Shown here: positions 44,354-52,425 of the stretch, in pieces
How positions within the stretch are numbered: position 1 is the stretch's first letter
Layout of the letters: every line of letters begins with the position of its first letter
Assembly (NCBI RefSeq): GCF_027789125.1
Contig: NZ_JAQFVF010000021.1
Coordinates: forward strand, 62,001 to 126,000
Source: Paenibacillus aestuarii
Lineage (GTDB): Bacteria > Bacillota > Bacilli > Paenibacillales > NBRC-103111
Reading direction: 5' to 3'
Length of the DNA: 64,000 nt
Notes under the pieces: generated by a model
Database searches by the model: none
The model's input: the letters and a program-made list of their open reading frames with translations, nothing else
What the model was told of the DNA's origin: nothing
Program-made: the position numbers and the translations under genes

Positions 44354-45562
44354 TTATTGACCAAGCGTTCCCGGCATTTTCACAAGCGGTTCCGCCAAAG
44401 CTTCCAATTTGTTTTTCAAATCGACTTGTTTGGATTGCTCCAGCTTGTTGAAGTCGTTCCAGGTTGCCCCAGCCGGCGACAACGTGTTCATCGCATCGAG
44501 AACGGCCGTCAAGCTTTTGCTGATCTTATCGTCAAGCGCCGCATCTTTCTGCTTCAGCTCGCCTTTGACCAGATCATAGATTGCCTGAGCGCCTTCAACG
44601 TTCGCGCGGATAACAGGAACTGTAGCTCCGCTCCAACGCTCTTCTTCCCCAGTGATCTTCTTCGTTTGCGCCTCTTCCATCAGCTCGCCCACACCGGTTA
44701 CGAAGTCGGCTGCTTCGATATTCGTGGCGGCAATGCTTTGCTGCATCTTCTTGCCATCATCCAGCAAGCGCGCTGCGAACGGCTCCGCCTCTTTGATCGA
44801 CTTCTTCACGAACAAGAGTTGCTCAATGCGGTGATAACCCGTAAATTCCGGATCGTTCTCATCCTTGAAGTCATCCACACGCGCATCCATCACGCCGTCA
44901 AGCTCACTGAATCTCTCAATAACAGGTTCGATTCTCTCATAGGGCATCCGGGCAGCGACATAGGCTTCCTGTGCCTTTTTCAAATCACCGCTCTTCACAG
45001 CCGCATTCAACTGATCCAGAAGCGTAACCAACTGGTTGCCTTGATCCTGCACGTATTTATTATACGCTTTCGTCGCTTCCTGCAGCGGCTGCGAGCCTGC
45101 AATTGCAGTTGCATTGACAGCGCCTTTGTTATCCGCCAGCGACGTGCTGAGCTCAGTCAATGCGCCTTTCAAGCCGTCATTTAATTGCCCGAGCAATGTA
45201 AAGTCAAGCTTCTCTTGCGTCAAACCTGCCATCAGAGGCGTTAAGAACTTCTCAACCTTAACATAGAGCTCCGGATATTTAGGCTTGATCTCATCCTCAA
45301 AGCTTGCCCATTCGCCTTCCAAAGTCGCGGAAAACTTCTTCGGATCATCCACTTTTTGCTGATTCAGCTGCCCTTTCAACCCATCGACGCTTTTCAGAAA
45401 AGCGGCCGCACCTTCCTTCGCCGGAACCTTCGTTACGTTCGGGGTCGGACTTGCAACAGGCGCAGCGCTTGTTGTTGTCACCGGAGCCGCTGCTTTGCTG
45501 CAGCCTGCCGCTACGAGTGCGATCGCTGCTGTTAAAATAATCAGTTGGTTACGTTTGTTCAT
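44354..45562 (-). CDS. EfeO-like imelysin (M75 peptidase family) iron-uptake lipoprotein
   Basis: A 402-residue lipoprotein. The signal peptide MNKRNQLIILTAAIALVAAGCSK has lipobox VAAGC; a Thr/Ala/Pro linker precedes a helical imelysin domain (about 55-400) with the metal motif GYHRIEQ (GxHxxE). In EfeUOB systems this protein binds iron outside the cell. ATG at 45562 is chosen because GGAGGG lies 8 nt upstream. No EfeU permease or EfeB peroxidase is next to it. A Fur box sits between its promoter and start. Confidence 0.85.
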   Translation of the reverse strand: MNKRNQLIILTAAIALVAAGCSKAAAPVTTTSAAPVASPTPNVTKVPAKEGAAAFLKSVDGLKGQLNQQKVDDPKKFSATLEGEWASFEDEIKPKYPELYVKVEKFLTPLMAGLTQEKLDFTLLGQLNDGLKGALTELSTSLADNKGAVNATAIAGSQPLQEATKAYNKYVQDQGNQLVTLLDQLNAAVKSGDLKKAQEAYVAARMPYERIEPVIERFSELDGVMDARVDDFKDENDPEFTGYHRIEQLLFVKKSIKEAEPFAARLLDDGKKMQQSIAATNIEAADFVTGVGELMEEAQTKKITGEEERWSGATVPVIRANVEGAQAIYDLVKGELKQKDAALDDKISKSLTAVLDAMNTLSPAGATWNDFNKLEQSKQVDLKNKLEALAEPLVKMPGTLGQ

Positions 45563-45624
45563 CAGGTAGACCCTCCAAAACTTCATTTTTATGTAAGGGA
45601 AGAGAATGATCCTCCGCAATTAAT

Positions 45625-45643
45625 ATTGATAATCATTATCATG
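45625..45643. promoter_or_regulatory. Fur box 1 (EfeO-like gene)
   Basis: TTGATAATCATTATCAT is a close match to the inverted-repeat Fur consensus. It lies between the minus-strand -10 (45661-45666) and the start at 45562, so Fur with iron would block transcription. Confidence 0.8.
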
Positions 45644-45660
45644 TGTTGTGCACGTTGTTT

Positions 45661-45688
45661 ATTTTACTCTCTTTCAACAATCTGTCAA
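45661..45688 (-). promoter_or_regulatory. Promoter of the EfeO-like gene
   Basis: Minus strand TTGACA (45683-45688), 16 nt, TAAAAT (45661-45666). Confidence 0.6.
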
Positions 45689-45760
45689 TTCATTTTTTCA
45701 GAAATCGTTGCAGAAACGACTTGTCCACTTGTTCACCATCGGTTCATGGAATTTTATGGA

Positions 45761-45813
45761 TTGACAACTCGATTGATAATGATTATCATTCGTTATTGTG
45801 ATAATGATTATCA
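45761..45813 (+). promoter_or_regulatory. Promoter with two Fur boxes (PepSY gene)
   Basis: TTGACA (45761-45766), 17 nt, TATCAT (45784-45789). Fur box 2 (45773-45789) covers the -10 and Fur box 3 (45799-45813, TGATAATGATTATCA) follows at once. Two sites side by side imply tight iron repression. Confidence 0.8.
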
Positions 45814-45839
45814 TTATTATTTACATGGAGGGAATTTAT

Positions 45840-46958
45840 TTGCGAAAAACTGTGTTATCCATTCACCTGTTTTTTAGCTTGATGCTAGGGCTGTTCATTG
45901 TCACGACGTGTACGACAGGCAGCCTCCTTTTGATCGAACCCGAGGTTGAACGCTGGATGCACCCCATCGGGCACAAGCCAAGCTCCGGTGATGTCGGTAT
46001 TTTGACCATCAAGCAGCAGGCGGATGCCTTGAGCCCGGATCTGAAAACGGACCGCATTGAGCTGCCGGCTCAGGATGGCTTTTACCATGTGCATATAGCC
46101 AAAGAAGGCGGCAAAGGCGGCCGCCTGGTGTACGGCGATCCTGGAACGGGCGAAGTGTTCGGCCAGGTGCAAGAAGCGCGGATGGAGCCTTTTGCCACCA
46201 TTTATGATTTGCACCGGTACTTTTTACTGACCAACATGATCGGTAAAGCGCCTGCCGCTTCTTTTGTCGGTTTCTTGGGCGCAGGGATGATGGTCATTTT
46301 GCTGACGGGTATTTATATGTGGTGGCCAGGCATCAAAAAATGGGCGCTCGGCTTCCGCATCATCCGCAACCGCGGCAAGCTGGCGCACCACATGAGTCTG
46401 CACAAAACGATCGGGATCGTCTCCATCCCCGTCCTGCTGGTGATCACGCTGACAGGGGTTATCAATGCCTACGAGAAATCGATCCCGGCATGGATCGGGT
46501 TTAAAGCCAAGGAGGAAGTGCCGGCTTCGGCCATGCAATCCAAAAGCAAAGATCAACCGATCCTTCCGGTCGACAAAGTCGCCGAGCTGGTCCATACCAA
46601 GTATCCGGACAGCCAATTGATCAAAATTCAGCTGCCCGCAAAAGTAGGCCAAACATACCAGATCGGGCTGAGAGAAAGTTTTGGGGCTTCCAGCGCCAGC
46701 AATAGTACGGTGTATATGGACGCATCCAGCGGAGAAGTGATTTACAAAACGAATCCGAATCTCGCCATTAACATTTACAACACTTGGCGAAAAGGGCTGC
46801 ATTTTGCCACTTGGGGCGGTGAAACGACGAAGCTGATCTACTTCTTATTCGGCATGATGCCGCTTGTGCTGATGATTACGGGCGTGGCCATGTGGCGATT
46901 GAAAGCACGTGCCCGCAAGCGGCAGAGTAAAAAGAATACGGCAGCGGCGGCGGCTTGA
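45840..46958 (+). CDS. PepSY-domain membrane protein (PepSY_TM, PiuB-like)
   Basis: A 372-residue membrane protein with four helices: near 10-30, in the region FVGFLGAGMMVILLTGIYMWWPG, in VSIPVLLVITLTGVINAY, and in LIYFLFGMMPLVLMITGVAMW. PepSY-like extracellular parts lie between. It is read from TTG at 45840 (GGAGGG 7 nt upstream); an ATG at 45798 falls inside Fur box 3. Fur control and similarity to PiuB/FoxB-type proteins suggest a role in iron-siderophore handling, for example reduction of ferric siderophore; this is inferred. Confidence 0.82.
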   Translation: MRKTVLSIHLFFSLMLGLFIVTTCTTGSLLLIEPEVERWMHPIGHKPSSGDVGILTIKQQADALSPDLKTDRIELPAQDGFYHVHIAKEGGKGGRLVYGDPGTGEVFGQVQEARMEPFATIYDLHRYFLLTNMIGKAPAASFVGFLGAGMMVILLTGIYMWWPGIKKWALGFRIIRNRGKLAHHMSLHKTIGIVSIPVLLVITLTGVINAYEKSIPAWIGFKAKEEVPASAMQSKSKDQPILPVDKVAELVHTKYPDSQLIKIQLPAKVGQTYQIGLRESFGASSASNSTVYMDASSGEVIYKTNPNLAINIYNTWRKGLHFATWGGETTKLIYFLFGMMPLVLMITGVAMWRLKARARKRQSKKNTAAAAA

Positions 46959-47050
46959 CCCGCAGTGCCGGGGTGAAAAGGAGCGCGGGGACTCCTCCGC
47001 CGCAGTCCGAAAAAGCCCAATTGCTGACGCCACAGGCATGGGGTTGTGCA

Positions 47051-47087
47051 CTGTAGTCCGGTTATGCCGGACTACAGCGTGCTTTTT
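47051..47087 (+). terminator. Terminator-like hairpin after the PepSY gene
   Basis: CTGTAGTCCGG / CCGGACTACAG (11 bp, loop TTATG), then CGTGCTTTTT. It lies 93 nt past the stop. Confidence 0.6.
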
Positions 47088-47107
47088 CGCTCGCCTGCGC
47101 TAAAAAG

Positions 47108-47190
47108 TATGCTGCAAGTGGGCAAAGTCGGACTACAGCAGCTTGGCGCGGATCATGATATGCTGCAAGTGGGCAAATCCCGACTACAGC
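47108..47190. repeat. Two 32-bp direct repeats
   Basis: TATGCTGCAAGTGGGCAAAG.. at 47108-47139 and its copy at 47159-47190, period 51 bp, three mismatches. Both end in CGACTACAGC, which is also the right arm of the hairpin at 47051-47077, so the same element occurs three times within 140 bp. Confidence 0.65.
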
Positions 47191-47213
47191 TTCCTTTGCA
47201 AGGATGCCAGGAC

Positions 47214-48113
47214 TCAAGTCTCCGTCATCACGCCGCCGTTAACGTGCAGCACCTGGCCTGTCACGAATGATGAATCATCCGACGCCAAATAAATATACGT
47301 CGGCGCCAGCTCGAACGGCTGCCCCGCACGTTTCATCGGCGTTTCCAGGCCGAACGTCTTCACGTAATCGGCGGAGTAGCTGGACACGATAAGCGGTGTC
47401 CAAATCGGTCCCGGCGCAACCGCATTGACGCGGATGCCCCGCGAGACCAATTGCAGCGAAAGCGATCGGGTGAAAGAAACGATCGCACCTTTAGTCGAAG
47501 AATAATCGACCAGCAAAGGGGCGCCGGCATAAGCCGTCACAGACGCGGTTGAAACGATGGCGCTGCCCGGTTTTAAGTAAGGCAGTGCCGCTTTGGTCAT
47601 ATAAAAAAGCGGAAAAATATTCGTGCGGTACGTATCTTCAAGCTGTTCATCCGAAATGTTCATAATATCGACCTGCGGAAACTGGACTCCTTGATTCAAG
47701 ACAAGAATATCAAGCTTTCCATAGCAGTCCAAAGTTTGGCGAACTACTTCCGCTGAAAATGCAGGCTGCCTCAAGTCGCCTTCAATGAGCAGGCAGCGGC
47801 CGCCGTAGTTTTCCACCATTTGTCTGGTCGCGTCGGCATCCTTGCGTTCATATAAGTAGACGATCGCCACGTCGGCCCCTTCTTTGGCAAAACCGATGGC
47901 AACTGCGCGCCCTATGCCGCTATCACCTCCCGTGATGATGGCAACCTTCCCCTGCAGTTTGCCGCTGCCTTTATAGGCGGGATTGTCAGAAATAGGCGTC
48001 GGATACATGAGATACTCCAGCCCAGGCTGCACATTCTGATGCTGCGCCGGGAACGTAATCGGCGTCTGACGACACCGGGTCTCGTAACTGTAATAAGGAT
48101 ACATCGGAACCAT
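47214..48113 (-). CDS. SDR family oxidoreductase
   Basis: A 299-residue short-chain dehydrogenase of the long YhdF/YdaD (stress-associated) group. The N-terminal tail (about 1-45) is TYR-rich, then the Rossmann motif VAIITGGDSGIGRAVAIGFAKEG; catalytic Ser in IVSTASV, and YSSTKGAIVSF gives Tyr and Lys. The C-terminus shows RVNAVAPGPIWTPLI and FVTGQVLHVNGGV. AAGGAGG precedes the ATG at 48113. Follows the MATE gene but is separated by a terminator. Substrate unknown. Confidence 0.9.
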   Translation of the reverse strand: MVPMYPYYSYETRCRQTPITFPAQHQNVQPGLEYLMYPTPISDNPAYKGSGKLQGKVAIITGGDSGIGRAVAIGFAKEGADVAIVYLYERKDADATRQMVENYGGRCLLIEGDLRQPAFSAEVVRQTLDCYGKLDILVLNQGVQFPQVDIMNISDEQLEDTYRTNIFPLFYMTKAALPYLKPGSAIVSTASVTAYAGAPLLVDYSSTKGAIVSFTRSLSLQLVSRGIRVNAVAPGPIWTPLIVSSYSADYVKTFGLETPMKRAGQPFELAPTYIYLASDDSSFVTGQVLHVNGGVMTET

Positions 48114-48190
48114 AGCTAATCCTCCTTTGCACATAAGCAAAAGCAGGATATTCACCCAGATCGCAATTGGTGCGTAGTGCCGCAGCAAAA

Positions 48191-48225
48191 TAAAAACGGC
48201 CCCAGATTCAAGATCTGAGGCCGTT
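48191..48225 (-). terminator. Terminator of the MATE gene
   Basis: Minus strand: AACGGCCTCAGAT / ATCTGGGGCCGTT stem with one mismatch, loop CTTGA, then TTTTTATTTT. It lies close to the stop at 48238. Confidence 0.85.
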
Positions 48226-48237
48226 CTTTGTTGCATT

Positions 48238-49629
48238 TTATATAGCTGCAGCGTTGGTTGAATTGTGCGGTTTTACTAAAGCCTTGCCAACCCATGCGCG
48301 GCTCTTCCAGCGAAGCATCATCATCAAGCCCCGCAGCCATTCATCCACCGTAAAGGCGATCCAAATGCCGAGCAAGCCCATACCCGAGTGCACGCCAAGC
48401 CAATAGGCTAAAGGGACGGCCACGCCCCACATGGACACGACCCCCATCATGACAGGGAATTTGGCATCGCCGGCGGCTCTTAAGGAGTTGATAACGACCA
48501 AATTAAACGTTCGTCCGGGTTCTAAAATCACCGAAAGCAGCAAAATGCTCGAGCCCATTGCAATGATATCCGGATTATCCGTGAACAACCCGAGGAGGTC
48601 TTTACGGAACCAAGTTACCGTTCCGACGACGAGCAGCGTAGTCAAGAAGGTAATTCGCATACTTTTCAACAGCCTGTGGTAAGCGGCTTTTACCTCGCCG
48701 GCACCCACCATATGGCCGATAATAATTTCTGTTCCCGCTCCGATCGCCATGCCTAAGGCCATAAAATAGTTCGTTATATTCATCACATAGACATGCGCGC
48801 TGAGTGCAGAAGCGCCAATAATATTGATGAAGCTTACGATCATCATGTGCTGGGATTGCCACGACAGGTGCTCACCTGCAGCAGGCAAGCCGACTCCAAG
48901 AATTTGCTTCACATACCGGGCATCAAATTTCAAATAATCTTTCAAACGGATCGGCACCGGCAGGCGGCGATACAAAATAATCAGCAGCACGATTAAGCCG
49001 AGGATACGACTACCCACCGTAGATATGGCTGCGCCTGTCACGCCTAGCTCCGGAAATCCGAAATGGCCGAAAATAAGTGTAAAATTACCTGCCACATGAA
49101 TGAGGTTGACCCCTAATGTGACAAACATGACATCTCGTGTATAGCCATTCGAACGAATAACCGAAGAAATGGCATAGGACAACGCCTCGGTCCAAATAAA
49201 GGAGCCGATGATTTTTAAGTAAACACTGGCAATCCCGACTTGATCCGCCGGCAAATTCATTAGCTTCATAAGGGATTCGCCGAAAATAACAAGCACCATA
49301 CTGATGATGATACCAAAAATTAAGTTAATGGTAATCGCCAGCGCCGAGATCTTGCTCGCTTCTTGCGGCCGCCCTGCGCCGAGATACTGCGTGACAGCGA
49401 CACTCGTGCCGATGCCGACAAAACCGAACATTAAGATACAAAAAATAATGATTTCGTTGGCCAGGCCTACTGCTCCAGTCACTTGGTCCGACAAGCGGCT
49501 TAGCATAAATACGTCGGCGGTGCCTAACATCATCCGAAGTACAGAATCCACAAAAATCGGCCATGTGACGGCGAATAACCCCAATCTCTTCCAGCTGGGA
49601 ATCGCTCCCAATGCGTCTGCTTCTTTCAC
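48238..49629 (-). CDS. MATE family efflux transporter
   Basis: A 463-residue twelve-helix membrane protein. It has the N-terminal PIFVDSVLRMMLGTADVFMLSRLSD and GAVGLANEI motifs and a matching second half (GAGTEIIIGHMVGAGE), the usual two-fold MATE pattern. The start is GTG at 49629 with a GAGGAG site about 10 nt upstream. Sodium- or proton-coupled export of cationic compounds is the family role; substrate unknown. Confidence 0.9.
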   Translation of the reverse strand: MKEADALGAIPSWKRLGLFAVTWPIFVDSVLRMMLGTADVFMLSRLSDQVTGAVGLANEIIIFCILMFGFVGIGTSVAVTQYLGAGRPQEASKISALAITINLIFGIIISMVLVIFGESLMKLMNLPADQVGIASVYLKIIGSFIWTEALSYAISSVIRSNGYTRDVMFVTLGVNLIHVAGNFTLIFGHFGFPELGVTGAAISTVGSRILGLIVLLIILYRRLPVPIRLKDYLKFDARYVKQILGVGLPAAGEHLSWQSQHMMIVSFINIIGASALSAHVYVMNITNYFMALGMAIGAGTEIIIGHMVGAGEVKAAYHRLLKSMRITFLTTLLVVGTVTWFRKDLLGLFTDNPDIIAMGSSILLLSVILEPGRTFNLVVINSLRAAGDAKFPVMMGVVSMWGVAVPLAYWLGVHSGMGLLGIWIAFTVDEWLRGLMMMLRWKSRAWVGKALVKPHNSTNAAAI

Positions 49630-49742
49630 TTTCCTCGCTGCTCCTCACCATGTGTCGTCTCAATTGCTCACAGTGTAGAATACGAAAGCGATTGCAGTCA
49701 AGACCATCCGCAGCGGGAAATCAATGGGAGCGTGGCCGCGGT

Positions 49743-49815
49743 TTAGCGCGTTTTACAGCGCTAACTCCGCTCGGGCGACCGCATGGCGCGTCTTAGCGTT
49801 ATAAAACAACGCTAA
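49743..49815. repeat. Pair of small palindromes (TTAGCG..CGCTAA)
   Basis: TTAGCGC/GCGCTAA (49743-49764) and TTAGCGTT/AACGCTAA (49793-49815) lie in tandem in the 218-nt gap after the MATE gene start. Sequence like the second arm recurs near 343-355. Nothing else is recognised in this gap. Confidence 0.5.
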
Positions 49816-49847
49816 CTCGCCGCGCAGCCACACACTCCCGCCGCTCC

Positions 49848-50858
49848 CTATGGCGCTAGCGGGATCACCATGTTCCACGTGCAAGTAGCATCGTGGAACC
49901 CACGCGTGCCATCGGAAGTCGCTGCAAACAGATGCGTCGGCTTGCCGTCCTGAAACAAAAGGAATGGCCGTTCCAAATTGCCCATTTGCCGCGTAACGCC
50001 ATCGTCCCACTGGATGGTCCGAGAATAAGCGAACGGCTCCTCATGCAGCTTCCAATTCAGGCCATCCGGCGAATAAGCACGGACGCCGCCGTATTTTTCT
50101 CCGCTCCAGTCGCCTTCCATGTCTTTGGCAATCATTTCATAGCCATTCTCGCCGCGCCACACAAAAGGGTCCTCCAAATGCACGTCGGCGGGAAACAACG
50201 GATGCTCGCTCATCACTTGATAGGGCCCCTCATAGTGAGGGGCGCGCGCGACGCCTAGCGTCATTGTGCCATGGACGTTGCCCTCATATTGCCTTGCTTT
50301 ATAAATCAGCAGCACAGATCCATCCTCTTCCACGCATGGCGCAGGGTTAGAGGTCAAAAAGCTATCGAACTTACCGGGCCTCGTTGAGACGATAGGCGCA
50401 TCCAGCCTTTTCCAAGGCCCTTGCACGCTGTCCGCTACCGCTAACCCGATACGCTTGCACGCCCTGGCGACGATACATCTCGGATCCAACAGATCGTAAC
50501 CGTCACCTGGTTCAGGTTCAGGCAGCGGATGTGTCGATCCCATATAAAAAAGCAAATATTTCCCTTTATGCTTAACAATATGCGGATTATGCGTACTGCG
50601 CCCATCCCAATACTCGGCTCCCCGCGCGGGCAATACGACTTCTTCGAAGACATATGGCCCCTCTGGTGCATCCGCTACAGCGCGCACAATTTCGGACATC
50701 ACGAGCCAGCCCGGATGCATCGGAAGCCACTTCGGCCACCTGGAAGCAAATAAATGAAACTTGCTATCCTCCCCCTGAACGGCCGAACCGCACCAAACCC
50801 AATAATCTTCCATGCGAAACCCGCCATTCACAGGCGCTGTCAGTAATTTGTGGAACAT
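49848..50858 (-). CDS. Five-bladed beta-propeller glycosidase-like protein (GH43/GH117-type fold)
   Basis: A 336-residue soluble protein with repeated propeller strands: THNPHIVKHKGKYLLFYMGS, LTSNPAPCVEEDGSVLLIYKAR, LEDPFVWRGENGYEMIAKD, ERPFLLFQDGKPTHLFAATSDG. Such Asp and Glu positions near the centre fit clan GH-F/GH-J type enzymes, but the exact family is not clear. There is no signal peptide. ATG at 50858 is chosen because GGAGGAGG ends about 9 nt upstream; the ATG at 50867 touches that site. Its promoter carries the same activator box as the alpha-galactosidase locus 30 kb away, so it likely takes part in the same degradation pathway. Confidence 0.75.
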   Translation of the reverse strand: MFHKLLTAPVNGGFRMEDYWVWCGSAVQGEDSKFHLFASRWPKWLPMHPGWLVMSEIVRAVADAPEGPYVFEEVVLPARGAEYWDGRSTHNPHIVKHKGKYLLFYMGSTHPLPEPEPGDGYDLLDPRCIVARACKRIGLAVADSVQGPWKRLDAPIVSTRPGKFDSFLTSNPAPCVEEDGSVLLIYKARQYEGNVHGTMTLGVARAPHYEGPYQVMSEHPLFPADVHLEDPFVWRGENGYEMIAKDMEGDWSGEKYGGVRAYSPDGLNWKLHEEPFAYSRTIQWDDGVTRQMGNLERPFLLFQDGKPTHLFAATSDGTRGFHDATCTWNMVIPLAP

Positions 50859-50931
50859 TGACCCCATCCTCCTCCTTCATCCTCACGTCCATTTCCCAGG
50901 AAATCCTCATATCCCGCTCAACTAGAATTTC

Positions 50932-50996
50932 ATCTTACTATTGAAAAGAAGCTTCCGCATGTTCACAACTTATACTCGTATGTCTTTTTTTACGAT
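50932..50996 (-). promoter_or_regulatory. Activator-box promoter of the beta-propeller glycosidase
   Basis: Sense strand: ATCGTAAAAAAAGACA (50981-50996), 9 nt, AAGTTGTGAACATG (from 50971), and TAAGAT (50932-50937) exactly 29 nt after AAGTT. Confidence 0.7.
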
Positions 50997-50998
50997 CC

Positions 50999-51035
50999 AA
51001 AAAAAGCGCCTTTACTTTACTAGCAGCAAGGCGCT
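50999..51035 (-). terminator. Terminator of the GNAT gene
   Basis: Minus strand: AGCGCCTT / AAGGCGCT stem with a 15-nt loop, then seven T. It ends 2 nt before the activator box of the next gene. Confidence 0.85.
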
Positions 51036-51064
51036 TTCACTTCATTACAACGATGATAAGTTAC

Positions 51065-51577
51065 TTATTTTTGCTTCCACTCCGAGGCTAAAAGCCCCAT
51101 TAGGTACGTATCCGTATACACGCCATCCATAAAAGCATGCTGTCTCAGTTTGCCCTCAATGACAAAGCCGATTTTTTCATAAAGCCGAATGGCACGATCA
51201 TTGAAGCCTCTTGTCGTTAAGTAAATTCGGTTCAAGCGAAGCTGCTGAAAACCGATGTCGATCATTTGTTCCATCACGATCTGCCCATACCCTTGACCTC
51301 TGGCTTCAGGCGCAAGCAGAATCCCAATCGCCGCCCTGCCGTGATCGTGCTCAATATCTTTTAGAAAAACCCAGCCAATTAGCCGGCCCGCACCATCTTC
51401 GGCAGCCAAACAAAGATCGCCGCGGCTTCTCTTCTTCTCAACCAACTTTTCAATTTGTTCCAAAGTTTGCGGAATTCGGCCGACCGTGCGGATTGCATCG
51501 GGATCGTTGGACCAACGATGAAGCTCATGAATATCATGCGTCTCAAAAGCACGTAACTTGATCTGTTTAGCAGCCAT
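51065..51577 (-). CDS. GNAT family N-acetyltransferase (RimJ/RimL-like)
   Basis: A 170-residue cytoplasmic acetyltransferase: IKLRAFETHDIHELHRWSNDP at the start, acetyl-CoA loop LAPEARGQGYGQIV, and RAIRLYEKIGFVIEGKLRQHAF at the end. AAGGAGG precedes the ATG. Substrate unknown; the RimJ/RimL group modifies protein N-termini, antibiotics or small amines. Confidence 0.9.
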   Translation of the reverse strand: MAAKQIKLRAFETHDIHELHRWSNDPDAIRTVGRIPQTLEQIEKLVEKKRSRGDLCLAAEDGAGRLIGWVFLKDIEHDHGRAAIGILLAPEARGQGYGQIVMEQMIDIGFQQLRLNRIYLTTRGFNDRAIRLYEKIGFVIEGKLRQHAFMDGVYTDTYLMGLLASEWKQK

Positions 51578-51813
51578 AGGTCCTCCTTGATTTTGAGTAA
51601 ATCTCCTAATTTAAAGCATACCATTAAGACCAAGCGTGTCCTATCATTTTTTCCTCAAAAATAAAGCCACTCCCCTGTGGGAAGCAGCTCATTTCCTGCT
51701 AAGTGAGATACGACTTTTGCGATCTTGCTGTCATATTCCAGATTCCTTTTTACCGCCATAAGCCTGTGATATAGTTATCAAAAATTGCTTCCACAAAAAG
51801 GAGATCAGCACTT

Positions 51814-52425
51814 ATGCACACCGTAATTAAACCGAAAATTCTTTACTTCGGCACCTCAGTCGTTCTGATCAGCACGATGAATCCAGACAGTACGCCCAAT
51901 CTCGCCCCGATGTCTTCAGCTTGGTGGTTAAATCAATCTTGCATGCTCGGCATGAGCAGTAAATCGCAGACCGTCCAGAATATCATCCGCGAACAAGAAT
52001 GCGTAATCAACCTGCCTGCCAGCAATTTAACTGAAGCGGTGGATCGGCTGACACTGCTAACCGGGCGCAGTCCCGTGCCGGAAACCAAAGCTGCGCTTAG
52101 TTATCAGTATGAACCTGACAAATTCGGCGTGGCGGAACTAACTCCGCTTGCCTCACAGACGGTACGGCCGCCACGCGTCCAAGAGTGCCCCATACACCTC
52201 GAAGCGACGCTAGTTAAGGTGCATCCATTCGAGGAGCCCAGCTCGCTGGTCGCAATGGAAGTGCGGATCGATAAAGTTCATATCAAAGATAGTCTGCTCA
52301 TGGAAGGTCATCCCCATTATGTCGACCCAGCGAAATGGAACCCGATGATCATGAATTTCTGTGAATATTTCGGATTGAGCGAGCAGCGCCCCGCATCCAA
52401 GTTAGCACCGGTTTTCGGACCTTAA
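51814..52425 (+). CDS. Flavin reductase family protein
   Basis: A 203-residue FMN-binding split-barrel protein, with LISTMNPDSTPNLAPMSSAWWLN, MSSKSQTVQNI and ECVINLPA as the flavin-binding core. AAGGAGA precedes the ATG. Its stop overlaps that of the convergent permease gene by 4 nt. Such proteins supply reduced flavin or act on small molecules; partner unknown. Confidence 0.85.
   Translation: MHTVIKPKILYFGTSVVLISTMNPDSTPNLAPMSSAWWLNQSCMLGMSSKSQTVQNIIREQECVINLPASNLTEAVDRLTLLTGRSPVPETKAALSYQYEPDKFGVAELTPLASQTVRPPRVQECPIHLEATLVKVHPFEEPSSLVAMEVRIDKVHIKDSLLMEGHPHYVDPAKWNPMIMNFCEYFGLSEQRPASKLAPVFGP

Noticed and set aside
45798..45839. Longer N-terminus for the PepSY protein
   Set aside because: The extra codons translate the third Fur box; the TTG at 45840 has the ribosome site.
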